A DNA stretch of 64,000 nt from positions 1 through 64,000 of the IMG/VR virus record IMGVR_UViG_3300010316_000006. One strand, written 5' to 3'. Shown one piece after another: positions 15,605 through 23,952 of the stretch; position 1 is the stretch's first letter; the number at the start of each line of letters is the position of its first letter. The position numbers and the translations under genes are program-made. The notes below the pieces were generated by a model. That model was given only the letters and a program-made list of their open reading frames with translations. It did not search any database and was not told the origin of the DNA. The DNA comes from a virus.

Positions 15605-16527
15605 TAGTGCTTCCCTCTGGTTCGACCCTCGCGATCTTTCCAATAATCCGCAGGGAAATTCATACCCTCATGATACTCACCCCGATAAAATGCTCTGAAA
15701 TATGCAAAGAACATTTTATGAATCGCCATCGCCCGACCCTTGTCTTGGGTTATATACGCACCCGGATCACTGCCACCACCCGTATGGGATAATATGTTCT
15801 TCACAAACGATAACCTGTCCGGTAAAAATTCTCTGACGAAATGACCATAATCATCTCTGAACCCACGCTTCTTCATAAATCCAGCCGCATTCCCATTCCC
15901 TTGTTGTAACATCGTGGCAACAAACTTGGCCAACGAGGTTGCAACAACCGCTTCAATTTCATGAATCAATTTACCATGCGGTATCTTCTGATCATCAAAT
16001 ACCGATTGTGTCGAATGCCACCATTCGTGAAATAATACACTAAACGCATTCGAATTCAATAAGGTGAATTGTCCCGGTGACCCAGAATAAGATAAAGCCG
16101 AATACATTCCATTATAACAATTGAATGATCCAAGTCCCGGTAACTCAGTACGGCCACAATACTCACCGCCTTCAGCACTACTAATAAATGCAATACCAAC
16201 ACGACCATAACGGGCTATCCGATTCTCCAATGGTTGGGAATAAAAATTAGGCGTTCGGCGTTCTTCCTTAGTTAAACCTTCATACTTGTCAGGCTTCTCA
16301 CCGGTTGCTGCCTTGGTCTGCTTAGCATCCGCATTATGTGCACGCTTGGCATCATTGTCTGCCTTGACGGTTTCACGATGGGCACTCAACTCAGCCATAT
16401 ATCTATTACGCAATTCCCGAACTTCAGGAATGATACCTTCACGCCATTCTAGAAAATTAGAAACATTCTGAATAATGTCCTGTCCTTCAGTCGCAGTATA
16501 CGCTTCAAATAAATCTTTAATATACAT
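15604..16527 (-). CDS. Putative zinc metallopeptidase (HExxH), leader-like N-terminus
   Basis: 307 aa. FHEWWH at residues 166-171 is an HExxH zinc motif; E190/E192 in HEIEA could be the third ligand. An Ala/Lys-rich linker spans about 55-80. The N-terminus MYIKDLFEAYTA has L-F-E followed by A, matching the T4 prohead-protease rule (L/I)-x-E/A. It lies between the tail-collar fibre and two unknowns, coupled by TAATG on both sides, behind the late-type site at 17771. Suggests a virion-carried protease; substrate unknown. Confidence 0.7.
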   Translation of the reverse strand: MYIKDLFEAYTATEGQDIIQNVSNFLEWREGIIPEVRELRNRYMAELSAHRETVKADNDAKRAHNADAKQTKAATGEKPDKYEGLTKEERRTPNFYSQPLENRIARYGRVGIAFISSAEGGEYCGRTELPGLGSFNCYNGMYSALSYSGSPGQFTLLNSNAFSVLFHEWWHSTQSVFDDQKIPHGKLIHEIEAVVATSLAKFVATMLQQGNGNAAGFMKKRGFRDDYGHFVREFLPDRLSFVKNILSHTGGGSDPGAYITQDKGRAMAIHKMFFAYFRAFYRGEYHEGMNFPADYWKDREGRTRGKH

Positions 16528-17750
16528 TATAATTTCACAATCTTGCTAACTACCAGAAATGGCGACATGTTACTATGTGCTGTACCAGAACCAATCACGG
16601 ATGTTGGTGACTTGGTTGGGGTCAAGGTTGGATGTGCACCATCAGCAAACAATACATAGTTTCTATCACTACCCGAACCACGACGATGGATTGATAAGGT
16701 CGTAGAAGGGAAAGCCGATGTTGCACCACTCGCTAGGTCTTGGTCAATACCATTGTCCGTAACCGTGTAATGCTTATGAGCCGGTAATTGGGCAGCTGTT
16801 AGAATATGAGTTTCACTACCACCAGAAGCACCCAACACATTACCACCAGCGGTCGCTGTAGCCGTTGTTAGACGATTAGTAGACGTGGCTTCCATATTAT
16901 CACGACCAGCACTCATACGCCCTCTAAGGTCCGGTAAGGCGATTGTCTTATTCGCACTAAAGTCTGCTGTAGCCGAAGCACCACGGCCACCAGAAACGGC
17001 AGCTTGAGCATCAGCAAAGTTATCCCACAACACAGTAAACAATGCGCTCGTATCAGCGTTTGCTCGTCCCGTTGCACCAGAGGCGGCATTACCAATCGTT
17101 CGACCATTCGCTAATACCCATCCACTCGGTGCAGCAATTCCACAATAATCCATCATAACACCTGCCGGTAAAATGTTACCAGACCATGTAGGTAAACCAT
17201 TCTTTACCGCTAATACCGAATCAGCGGTTCCAACTGGTACACGTGTCCATGTTCCATCAGTTTCTGTAGCCACAAAGATATCACCCTTCGTGCCCTTTAC
17301 ATAATCGGTAGGGGTTATTGAGAAATCTTCTATCTCAGTCGTGCCAACCGCACTTGCTGCCAGTTTCAAACGCGTCACACTACCGTCTATCAATTCAGGG
17401 GTGCCAACAGATAATAATGCATGTTTGATTTGAGTAACAGCCCGATCTGCTAAAGCGGTAGTTCCAATAGAACCAATCTTATATGCACCCGATGGGATAG
17501 ATACTGCACCATAATGGTTTTCAATAATTGCAGCTGCGGCTATCTTAGCACTGGTTACAGCGGATGCTCCTAATGCAACATCATTTACCGAACCGACTTT
17601 ATATGCCGCTGTTGGAATACTGGTAGCGGCATACGCTGCTTCGACGATAGCACCTGTGCCAACCTTTGTAGATGTGACACTGGCCGTTCCGAGTTGAGTA
17701 CTCGTGATAGAACCGTCGATTATTAATGTACCGGGAACCTTTGTAGTCAT
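16527..17750 (-). CDS. Tail fibre protein with phage tail collar domain
   Basis: 407 aa from ATG at 17750 (AAAGGTGA ten bases upstream). Residues 10-125 hold two copies of a roughly 40-residue unit (SIPTAAYKVGSV and SIPSGAYKIGSI). The collar domain starts near residue 200 (APSGWVLANGRTIG) with LPDLRGRMSAGRDNM, then LPAHKH, and ends in SNMSPFLVVSKIVKL, the usual closing strand of collar fibres. Structural role in host binding. First gene of a late operon. Confidence 0.92.
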   Translation of the reverse strand: MTTKVPGTLIIDGSITSTQLGTASVTSTKVGTGAIVEAAYAATSIPTAAYKVGSVNDVALGASAVTSAKIAAAAIIENHYGAVSIPSGAYKIGSIGTTALADRAVTQIKHALLSVGTPELIDGSVTRLKLAASAVGTTEIEDFSITPTDYVKGTKGDIFVATETDGTWTRVPVGTADSVLAVKNGLPTWSGNILPAGVMMDYCGIAAPSGWVLANGRTIGNAASGATGRANADTSALFTVLWDNFADAQAAVSGGRGASATADFSANKTIALPDLRGRMSAGRDNMEATSTNRLTTATATAGGNVLGASGGSETHILTAAQLPAHKHYTVTDNGIDQDLASGATSAFPSTTLSIHRRGSGSDRNYVLFADGAHPTLTPTKSPTSVIGSGTAHSNMSPFLVVSKIVKL

Positions 17751-17770
17751 TTGATAATCACCTTTTATAG

Positions 17771-17778
17771 TATTTATC
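17771..17778 (-). promoter_or_regulatory. Late-type promoter GATAAATA for the fibre operon
   Basis: GATAAATA on the minus strand, 20 bases before the fibre ATG, with AAAGGTG between: the arrangement of a T4 late promoter plus ribosome-binding site. Confidence 0.6.
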
Positions 17779-17875
17779 AAAAACTGGTCACTTAAAGGAT
17801 GTATAGCGTTTAACCATTACCCTATCATCTGTTATGGGCGATCCACATAACACTAAGTATTTGATATTGCGGGGT

Positions 17876-17909
17876 AAATTCCACCCGACATTGCCTAGTG
17901 GTGGAATTT
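17876..17909. repeat. Perfect 10-bp inverted repeat next to the HUH gene
   Basis: AAATTCCACC (17876-17885) and GGTGGAATTT (17900-17909) around a 14-base loop, 13 bases past the HUH gene stop. No T-tract. Could be a terminator or a recognition hairpin for the HUH protein. Confidence 0.5.
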
Positions 17910-17922
17910 GAACATGGGGGAT

Positions 17923-18387
17923 TTACGAGAGGAAGACACATTCGATGTGATTGTTCACATCTTTAAGGACATACGATATTGCACGATCTGAATTTACGAG
18001 TTTTCTGATATCGGTCTGACAATTTGGAAAATCATTTTTGAATTTGTTACACAGCAGTTGTTTGACGATGGGTGTTTTACTATCGAATATGATGGTTTGG
18101 TCTTCAGTAAGAAACAGTAATCCATGGTAGTGGACGGGTTTGATGTTTTCATACTTATCATGTGTTTCGCGCGTCACCAACATTTTTATATTTTGGTTGC
18201 GCAGTCCCGAAGTTCTCTTTATGATATTGGCAACATGATTAGTATGGGTGGTGTATTCGTTACAGATTGTATGATTCCATTTGACCACATCATTTATCTT
18301 GTCGGGTGATTCAAGAGTTAATGTAACCATATGAGATGGTTCATCATCGTTGAGCGAAAGAAGATGTTGTTGAATGGATGGTTTCAT
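17923..18387 (-). CDS. Putative HUH single-strand endonuclease (Rep-like)
   Basis: 154 aa from ATG at 18387 (AAGGGTGAT just upstream). Three Rep motifs occur in order: motif I VTLTLE at 21-26, motif II VHYHGLLFL with His86 and His88, motif III ISYVLKD with candidate nucleophile Tyr139 and Lys142. HUH enzymes nick single-stranded DNA hairpins and form a 5'-phosphotyrosine link in rolling-circle replication, conjugation and some transposition. No helicase domain. Unusual in a T4-like phage. The adjacent inverted repeat is a possible target. Activity is inferred from motifs only. Confidence 0.6.
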   Translation of the reverse strand: MKPSIQQHLLSLNDDEPSHMVTLTLESPDKINDVVKWNHTICNEYTTHTNHVANIIKRTSGLRNQNIKMLVTRETHDKYENIKPVHYHGLLFLTEDQTIIFDSKTPIVKQLLCNKFKNDFPNCQTDIRKLVNSDRAISYVLKDVNNHIECVFLS

Positions 18388-18409
18388 ATCACCCTTATCA
18401 TATGACAGG

Positions 18410-18417
18410 CATAAATA
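18410..18417 (+). promoter_or_regulatory. Late-type element CATAAATA
   Basis: CATAAATA 29 bases before the ATG at 18447, with AAGGA between them. Confidence 0.45.
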
Positions 18418-18446
18418 AACCAAACCCGTTTCTCAAGGAATAACTC

Positions 18447-19052
18447 ATGACCGATATGTTTCGCAGTAAATTAAATTCAATCCTATTTGAACAAGAACGG
18501 CCAGAACACGATGGTGGTGCTAATTCTCAACCCGGTTATTATATCTATTTCGCGGACAAACCCGAAGGACAAGATATACGTGGGCCATTCAGTAGCATGA
18601 GTGAGGCAATGAAACAGACATTGGATATCGGTAGTGATGGTAAACCGATGCCATCGGCAGTGAGACAAATTGAACATTTAGCCGTATTGTTGTTCGATGA
18701 GGAATGGTATGTTCAGATTGGACCAAAGAGTGCATCACGCGGTTATGCATCACTAGATGACGCCAAAGCGCGCGGCGACCGGCTTGTTGAAGAAATGCGC
18801 GGCACAATTTCACGCGAACAGTATATGGAATTAATTATACGTTTCCTAGAAACTGAGGGTAAAACGTATGATGACGGGATGGCTGGCGGTAATACTCACA
18901 CGGTTGATACCGATGATGAAGATTTTAATATTGCTGACGCCCTTGGTGAATCAGTGCCCGGAACAATGAAACGTCGCCGTGAACGTGAAGCCGGTAATAA
19001 ACCCGGTCCTATTAGCAAAGAAGAACAAGACGAGGAAGAGTTTAATGCGTAA
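18447..19052 (+). CDS. Acidic hypothetical protein with leader-like N-terminus
   Basis: 201 aa, starting MTDMFRSKLNSILFEQERP: an amphipathic leader ending L-F-E-Q. A compact alpha/beta region spans about 30-140 (GYYIYFADKPEG, DEEWYVQIGP), then an acidic, Arg-containing tail. Unrecognised. CAAGGA precedes the ATG. Overlaps the next gene by 8 bases. Confidence 0.68.
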   Translation: MTDMFRSKLNSILFEQERPEHDGGANSQPGYYIYFADKPEGQDIRGPFSSMSEAMKQTLDIGSDGKPMPSAVRQIEHLAVLLFDEEWYVQIGPKSASRGYASLDDAKARGDRLVEEMRGTISREQYMELIIRFLETEGKTYDDGMAGGNTHTVDTDDEDFNIADALGESVPGTMKRRREREAGNKPGPISKEEQDEEEFNA

Positions 19053-19863
19053 GCCTACATCTAAAAATCTCAATGGTATTCTAGATGGTTCGATTAAACC
19101 GACATCACGTGGTGATACTGGCCCTGTCACTTCTAAGAAACTGAATCGGATTGTTGAAAACGAATTGGTTGAAGATTGGGGTTCATCTGATTGGACAGCT
19201 GCCATGGATTACATGAATGGTGCGTTGAGTGATCTTGGTGCAGTTAATCCAGAGAACATTGAAGAAGCAGCAAGACAAACCGCTGAATTTTATCATGAGA
19301 ACATGGGTTATGATAGAGCTGAAGATGCAGTAGATAGCATCATTGGTATGTATATGAGACGCAGCGGTTTTGCCTCATTGTTAGCAAAGCCGGAAGACAC
19401 TGATGATGTTTTTGAAGATGTTGTTAATGAATCCGCAAAACTAGATCGCCACGGTCGTATTGATGTTGCACATTGGGGTTCGGATGATGAAAACGAAACT
19501 GGCACCGTAAAGGCTCAACTTCGTAAATTTCCACCGAAGAGAAATGTTTCAAAGAAGAAAGCAAAAGTTTCTGAAAACAAGACTGATAAAGAAACCATCA
19601 GCGAAATGTATGATATCATGAAGTCATGGGGATTTTATAAAAAGAACAATAAAAATAAATTAGACTTGATTGATTATTTTTATGATAAAGAATCCATGTT
19701 GAGTGCGATCAAGCTTAGACTCAAGCGTCCAGATGTTAGTATTAGTAACAAACACACCGATACCAAAGAATATTACTGGCAGTACAACGTGTTGATTTTT
19801 AATAGAAAAAGTGATTACTATGTCATTGATAGACGGCCACGTGCATTACGCGGTATAAAATAA
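19045..19863 (+). CDS. Hypothetical protein
   Basis: 272 aa from ATG at 19045, with GAGGAAGAG immediately upstream inside the previous gene; the open GTG extension to 18979 is rejected. Basic N-terminus, helical middle, Lys-rich linker near 165-185, and a C-terminal YYVIDRRP strand. Unknown function; co-transcribed with the leader-bearing gene before it. Confidence 0.66.
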   Translation: MRKPTSKNLNGILDGSIKPTSRGDTGPVTSKKLNRIVENELVEDWGSSDWTAAMDYMNGALSDLGAVNPENIEEAARQTAEFYHENMGYDRAEDAVDSIIGMYMRRSGFASLLAKPEDTDDVFEDVVNESAKLDRHGRIDVAHWGSDDENETGTVKAQLRKFPPKRNVSKKKAKVSENKTDKETISEMYDIMKSWGFYKKNNKNKLDLIDYFYDKESMLSAIKLRLKRPDVSISNKHTDTKEYYWQYNVLIFNRKSDYYVIDRRPRALRGIK

Positions 19864-19868
19864 TAAGC

Positions 19869-19900
19869 AAAAGAGCCGGTTTTTACACCGGCTCTTTCGT
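19869..19900. terminator. Bidirectional terminator
   Basis: AAAGAGCCGGT (19870-19880) pairs with ACCGGCTCTTT (19887-19897), six-base loop rich in T, A/T flanks on both sides, between two convergent genes. Confidence 0.85.
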
Positions 19901-19901
19901 A

Positions 19902-21032
19902 TTACACTTCATTATCAGTAGCGTTCGCTATTTCCCGACACATTACCGCCAGTCTAAAATCATGAAGACGTTGTGCCGCTTCTTGGTTCGTGTCACCCGG
20001 CAGTATAGCATTATGAAATTTGACCATCATGGCTTTTTCACGTGCTTTCAACATCATCGATACCAATTGGTTATCAGCATGATTTTGAACAAAACGAAAA
20101 ATCGGACTTTGATCATCAAACAGTTCGAGTTTATCGACCGCTATTTTGGCCATTTCCGCCGGGGATACTTTATCACCCCAGTATACCCTGTGTACACATT
20201 GGATGGCCATGTCAGCTTTGACTTGATTATGTGTAGCAGTTGATGCCTTCAGGAACTTCAACAGGTCTTCGAAACCATGAACCATTTCAACGGCACACGA
20301 AAAACGATGTTTGTTGGTTTTTATTCGTTTAACCTGAATCAACTCAGCGCGTGACAGGTCAAGATGGCCCATGTTGACTTTAAAATTCACCGGAACCATC
20401 TGTTCGATGATTTCTTCAAACAGTGGCCGACCCATGATCTTGGTGGTGAAGAAGAGATACCAATGTGGTTCTGACATCGCCTTCATCATTTCAGCAAGAA
20501 CACGTTCCTTGACCAGATGTTCAAACTCACCTGAATCACGCATATCAACCAGCAGCTCGACCAGTTCATCAGCCATCTTCCAGTTGTTACCAAACCGGGC
20601 AAGGAACCGAAGAACACGAAGAGCACGAACCGGGTCTTCAGCAAATGCTTCGCGGCTAACCGGACGAAGAACACGATCATAGATATCACGTTGCCCGTTA
20701 AACGGATCAACAACCACGCCATCGTCATCCATAGCGATTGCATTGATGGTCAGGTCACGACGAGCCAAATCTTCGATCAGGGTTACCGAAGGATCAAAGA
20801 CAACTTCAAACCCGTTGTAGCCCGTACCAGTCTTGCGCTCGCGACGTGCCAGTGCGTATTCGTCCTTGGTTTCAGGATGAAGGAAGACTGGAAAGTCTGC
20901 ACCAACCTTGGTGAAACCATTGGAAAGCATTTGTTCAGGAGTGGAACCAACAACAACGAAATCGTTGTCCTTTGATTTCCGGTTCATCATGCTATCACGG
21001 ACAGCGCCGCCAACCAGATAAGTTTTCATCAT
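19902..21032 (-). CDS. cca: CCA-adding tRNA nucleotidyltransferase
   Basis: 376 aa, class II nucleotidyltransferase. LVGGAVRDSMMNRKSKDNDF near residues 6-25 carries the GG-x-RD and D-x-D metal site; RRDLTINAIA near 92 and EDPVRALRVLRFLARFG near 138 are the nucleotide-selection region of the PolyA_pol/CCA family. The enzyme adds or repairs the 3' CCA of tRNA, fitting a phage with many tRNA genes, at least one of which (8698-8769) lacks an encoded CCA. GGGAGAGATTATT precedes the start. Promoter at 21058-21085. Confidence 0.95.
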   Translation of the reverse strand: MMKTYLVGGAVRDSMMNRKSKDNDFVVVGSTPEQMLSNGFTKVGADFPVFLHPETKDEYALARRERKTGTGYNGFEVVFDPSVTLIEDLARRDLTINAIAMDDDGVVVDPFNGQRDIYDRVLRPVSREAFAEDPVRALRVLRFLARFGNNWKMADELVELLVDMRDSGEFEHLVKERVLAEMMKAMSEPHWYLFFTTKIMGRPLFEEIIEQMVPVNFKVNMGHLDLSRAELIQVKRIKTNKHRFSCAVEMVHGFEDLLKFLKASTATHNQVKADMAIQCVHRVYWGDKVSPAEMAKIAVDKLELFDDQSPIFRFVQNHADNQLVSMMLKAREKAMMVKFHNAILPGDTNQEAAQRLHDFRLAVMCREIANATDNEV

Positions 21033-21057
21033 AATAATCTCTCCCTCAACTTGTATT

Positions 21058-21085
21058 ACTATATACGTGATGTAATATTAGTCAA
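21058..21085 (-). promoter_or_regulatory. Promoter for the CCA-adding enzyme
   Basis: TTGACT (21080-21085), 16-base spacer, TATAGT (21058-21063). Confidence 0.6.
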
Positions 21086-21097
21086 GTAGTAATTACA

Positions 21098-21502
21098 CTA
21101 TTCATTGATACGGGGTTGGCGAAAAGTACCATCTTCGTTTTGTATTACCCGTAAACAAATAACAAAGGAACGATATTCTTCAGGACGGCGGTCCAATATC
21201 ATCACCGCTTCTTGGGTATATCGACAATGAGCCATGGTGACATATTCTACTGGAGTCGTTCCACCAATACGAACATCCAAACGACCGTATCGATCAGTAT
21301 CATTCACTGATCCAAGTGTTTGGTATTCCGGTTGGTCACCGAATTCACCATACTCGACAAAACCATAACCAATCATCCGTGCCATTGGGAGTGGTTCGGA
21401 TTCGGTGATATCAAGTGGATAGAAGATGGCCAGCGCGCCTCCGATCATCAGAGAAACCAGCATAGCACCAATCAAAATAACAAGTCGATTAAAATACTTC
21501 AT
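21098..21502 (-). CDS. Membrane-anchored or secreted hypothetical protein
   Basis: 134 aa. Residues 7-28 form one membrane helix or signal anchor, the rest is polar, with two Cys (AHCRY, VICLRV) that could pair outside the cytoplasm. GGGAGAGATTATT precedes the ATG, the same leader as the CCA gene. Ends in TAG. Promoter at 21529-21557. Confidence 0.66.
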   Translation of the reverse strand: MKYFNRLVILIGAMLVSLMIGGALAIFYPLDITESEPLPMARMIGYGFVEYGEFGDQPEYQTLGSVNDTDRYGRLDVRIGGTTPVEYVTMAHCRYTQEAVMILDRRPEEYRSFVICLRVIQNEDGTFRQPRINE

Positions 21503-21528
21503 AATAATCTCTCCCGTTGTTGATATAA

Positions 21529-21557
21529 CTTATAAACGGGAGAGAACTATTTGTCAA
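21529..21557 (-). promoter_or_regulatory. Sigma70-like promoter
   Basis: TTGACA (21552-21557), 17-base spacer, TATAAG (21529-21534); overlaps the stop of the upstream gene. Confidence 0.75.
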
Positions 21558-21922
21558 GCATCATTATCAGTAATAAAGGTTTTAGCTATTCTATCAGTAC
21601 CCATGAAAATACAAATCAATAATAGAATACCAACAACACCAGCCACACTAAACACAAAGCTGTACAACACGCCGGTCAGTATGATAAACATTATTATACC
21701 GCCAACAAAATAACCCACTATAATAGCCATGAGGGCATCACCATCATCTGTAATTGGTCGGTTACCATTTTGTATTTTGTGTAAGTTGATGAGAGATGCA
21801 ATAATTATTGTCCACACAATTATCCATATCACCAACAATTCAGCAGCACCAACGGTGGTTATAAACGGTCTAGCTACCTTGGTAACCCATTCGGCATTCA
21901 TTCTAGTCAACCATTCAAACAT
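21554..21922 (-). CDS. Multi-pass membrane protein, paralogue A
   Basis: 122 aa with three hydrophobic spans (about 28-46, 66-82, 85-110). Shares the start MFEWL, size, topology and acidic tail with the gene upstream (21960-22343), so they are tandem copies. Unknown function; small phage membrane proteins of this kind are often early host-takeover or superinfection factors. Confidence 0.66.
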   Translation of the reverse strand: MFEWLTRMNAEWVTKVARPFITTVGAAELLVIWIIVWTIIIASLINLHKIQNGNRPITDDGDALMAIIVGYFVGGIIMFIILTGVLYSFVFSVAGVVGILLLICIFMGTDRIAKTFITDNDA

Positions 21923-21959
21923 TTCAGTATTCCCTTATATACGATAACCGTTTTGAACA

Positions 21960-22343
21960 CTACTCGTTATCGGTTGAACTGTCTACAGGATCAGTCATGA
22001 TGTTTACTATCATTGATGTGGCATTTGAAATATAGAAGAGAAACAAGGCCATAATCGCCAATCCCAATATAAACATCGGGATATTAGTGAGTAGAACAAC
22101 AATCCCACCAAACATTCCACCGAAAATAAGATATAAAACGAACCCGCCCCAAACCACATCGGGAGAGAAATCGTGTTTCTCTGGTGGTGACAGTTTGAAC
22201 ATAACCGTTATAAAGACGACCACTATCACTGTCCATAAAACCCATACACCGAACCAGAATTCAGATACACCTATACTATCAATGAACGCCCGTATGTATT
22301 GCGTCACTATTTCATTATTGGTAGTGATAAGCCATTCAAACAT
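21960..22343 (-). CDS. Multi-pass membrane protein, paralogue B
   Basis: 127 aa with three hydrophobic spans and the same MFEWL start as its neighbour. Tail DSSTDNE is acidic. Ends in TAG. Unknown function. Confidence 0.66.
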   Translation of the reverse strand: MFEWLITTNNEIVTQYIRAFIDSIGVSEFWFGVWVLWTVIVVVFITVMFKLSPPEKHDFSPDVVWGGFVLYLIFGGMFGGIVVLLTNIPMFILGLAIMALFLFYISNATSMIVNIMTDPVDSSTDNE

Positions 22344-22360
22344 CGGGCATTCCTAAAAAG

Positions 22361-22437
22361 TGGTCGGCACGGCAGGATTCAAACCTGCGATCAATCAGTT
22401 ATGAGCTGACGGCATTAGATCGCTATGCTACGTGCCG
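22361..22437 (-). tRNA. tRNA with CAT anticodon (Met or Ile2)
   Basis: 77 bases including CCA. Acceptor CGGCACG/CGTGCCG begins C1-G72 (paired, so not an initiator), anticodon stem GTCAG/CTGAT with loop CTCATAA, T stem GCAGG/CCTGC. Second CAT tRNA in the window. Confidence 0.9.
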
Positions 22438-22442
22438 ATATG

Positions 22443-22760
22443 TTAGTGTTTCGGAAGACAGCTCATTAATATTCTACACCAAGCACCAATGATCTTACCA
22501 ATGAAGTAAAATATCTTAGTGATGATCCATCCCCATAACAAAGGTGGGAAAAAACACGATATCACGACGAAGTGACTAGGGTTATATCCTGATTCCCCCC
22601 ATTTTGTCACACAGTAACGATCAATATATGCACTGTTTGATCCTGTCACTTCTCGTAAAATACCTTTCAGCATATTCCAAAACAGCATATGAACAAATAT
22701 CATACCGGCATAACTACCTAGTACAATAAATGGGATTAGGTTGAGTGGTTCCGGTTCCAT
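22443..22760 (-). CDS. Two-pass membrane protein
   Basis: 105 aa with hydrophobic spans at about 8-30 and 62-90 and a polar connector with YIDRYCVTKWGE. Similar in length and layout to the next gene. Unknown function. Confidence 0.62.
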   Translation of the reverse strand: MEPEPLNLIPFIVLGSYAGMIFVHMLFWNMLKGILREVTGSNSAYIDRYCVTKWGESGYNPSHFVVISCFFPPLLWGWIITKIFYFIGKIIGAWCRILMSCLPKH

Positions 22761-22763
22761 GAT

Positions 22764-23075
22764 TTATTTAACCACTCGTTTGATGGTTTTACCAATCAGT
22801 ATCAACCAATTTGCGACAATCCATTTGATTGCGAAGTATATCGAGTAACCCGGAATCACCATGAAGCACTGAAACACATCCTTCTTTGGACTGTCTGAAC
22901 GAGAACTACCGGTGAAAAATTCATGATGATTGATTTCCATACCAATCATGATTTGTTTCATAGCTTGAAAAACCAACCACCAGAAAAACATGTTTCCAAA
23001 ATATATGAATAATATAAAGCCCATCAATGCGGCTGGTTTTGCATATACTGGTAGTGCGGCAAAGAACTCAAACAT
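22764..23075 (-). CDS. Two-pass membrane protein
   Basis: 103 aa from ATG at 23075, which follows two bases after the TAA of the Pth2-like gene; an open extension to 23117 overlaps that gene and is rejected. Hydrophobic spans near the N-terminus and at 65-95, with a polar loop between, like its neighbour. Unknown. Confidence 0.62.
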   Translation of the reverse strand: MFEFFAALPVYAKPAALMGFILFIYFGNMFFWWLVFQAMKQIMIGMEINHHEFFTGSSRSDSPKKDVFQCFMVIPGYSIYFAIKWIVANWLILIGKTIKRVVK

Positions 23076-23077
23076 TA

Positions 23078-23515
23078 TTAAATCCCATACCCAGTACGAT
23101 GAAGATCGATAGTCCATTGTTGAAGAATAATATCAATTTGGGATTTCATTCCGAAGAGCACACCGCATGTATTGACGCTGGCCAGATGAATGAATGAGCC
23201 ATCATGAATTGGATATGTTGGATCATTCACCATTGCCGCGAACACAGTTTTGGTTAATTCTTTTTGAACATCATCCACGATATTCTTGATTGTTTCTTCA
23301 TTGTGGGCATCAAACACCAGACAGGTGCCGAAACCTTGAGTGGTGGTGTTTTCCCATTTATCGTATGCCTTACTCATTTCGTCTGTGAAACTTGGTAGGG
23401 CCGCTGCAAGAACGCTTGATGCATGTGCAGCTTGGGCCATGCCACGACCCGGAGTCATAGAAGCCAAATCGGATCGCATCAGAATAATCTGAACTGGGTA
23501 ATCTTCGGTCTTCAT
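23078..23515 (-). CDS. Diverged Pth2-like protein (copy C)
   Basis: 145 aa. IILMRSDLASMTPGRGMAQAAHASSVL near the N-terminus (written in parts: strand IILMRSDL, loop, then GRGMAQAAHA) follows the Pth2 strand-loop-helix where GK-x-x-x-Q-x-x-HA is usual; later strands TCLVFDA and CGVLFGM take the places of KVVLKA and TVLGIGP. The GK lysine is replaced (GRG), so catalytic activity is uncertain. Followed by the SLOG gene's product upstream in the same transcript. Confidence 0.6.
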   Translation of the reverse strand: MKTEDYPVQIILMRSDLASMTPGRGMAQAAHASSVLAAALPSFTDEMSKAYDKWENTTTQGFGTCLVFDAHNEETIKNIVDDVQKELTKTVFAAMVNDPTYPIHDGSFIHLASVNTCGVLFGMKSQIDIILQQWTIDLHRTGYGI

Positions 23516-23899
23516 TTAGAACTCTCCGAAACAAACGGTGCCGTTATCATCTTTCGATACTTCTACCACCATAATATTATTTTGTCTACCCTGTCTTTTC
23601 ATATTTTCAGTACCCACTCCACCGGGGAATGCGACAATGATATCAGGATGACCTTCTTTAATCATTTGAGTGTTTCGTAACACGCCTGCCTTTTTACCAT
23701 GTTCATTCCATAATGCTACAAACGCTGAGATAGATTCAATGTGATTCTTTGAACCCCATCCTGCACCCATAAGGTCTGCACCTTTAGCGGCACCATGGAT
23801 TATGCAACTGATACCAACATTATCATGTATGGTTCGTAAAGCTTGATCTAACATTACTGAGTCGTCAAAATTTCGACCACCGCAAACTAAAACTCTCAT
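23516..23899 (-). CDS. SLOG-superfamily protein (DUF2493/YspA-like)
   Basis: 127 aa Rossmann-like. VLVCGGRNF near residues 3-11, IIHGAAKGADLMGAGW near 33-48, and FPGGVGTENM near 91-100 are the nucleotide-binding signatures of the SLOG fold (YspA/DprA relatives). Members are proposed to sense or process NAD/ADP-ribose-type nucleotides; role here is inference but fits the phage's NAD salvage genes. Its stop abuts the next ATG. Confidence 0.8.
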   Translation of the reverse strand: MRVLVCGGRNFDDSVMLDQALRTIHDNVGISCIIHGAAKGADLMGAGWGSKNHIESISAFVALWNEHGKKAGVLRNTQMIKEGHPDIIVAFPGGVGTENMKRQGRQNNIMVVEVSKDDNGTVCFGEF

Positions 23900-23923
23900 G
23901 GCGCACCTGTATAACCTTCTAGA

Positions 23924-23931
23924 TATAAATA
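23924..23931 (+). promoter_or_regulatory. T4-late-like promoter TATAAATA
   Basis: Exact TATAAATA 21 bases before the ATG at 23953, with AAGGGA between. Confidence 0.6.
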
Positions 23932-23952
23932 TTACATCTAAGGGAATTTATT

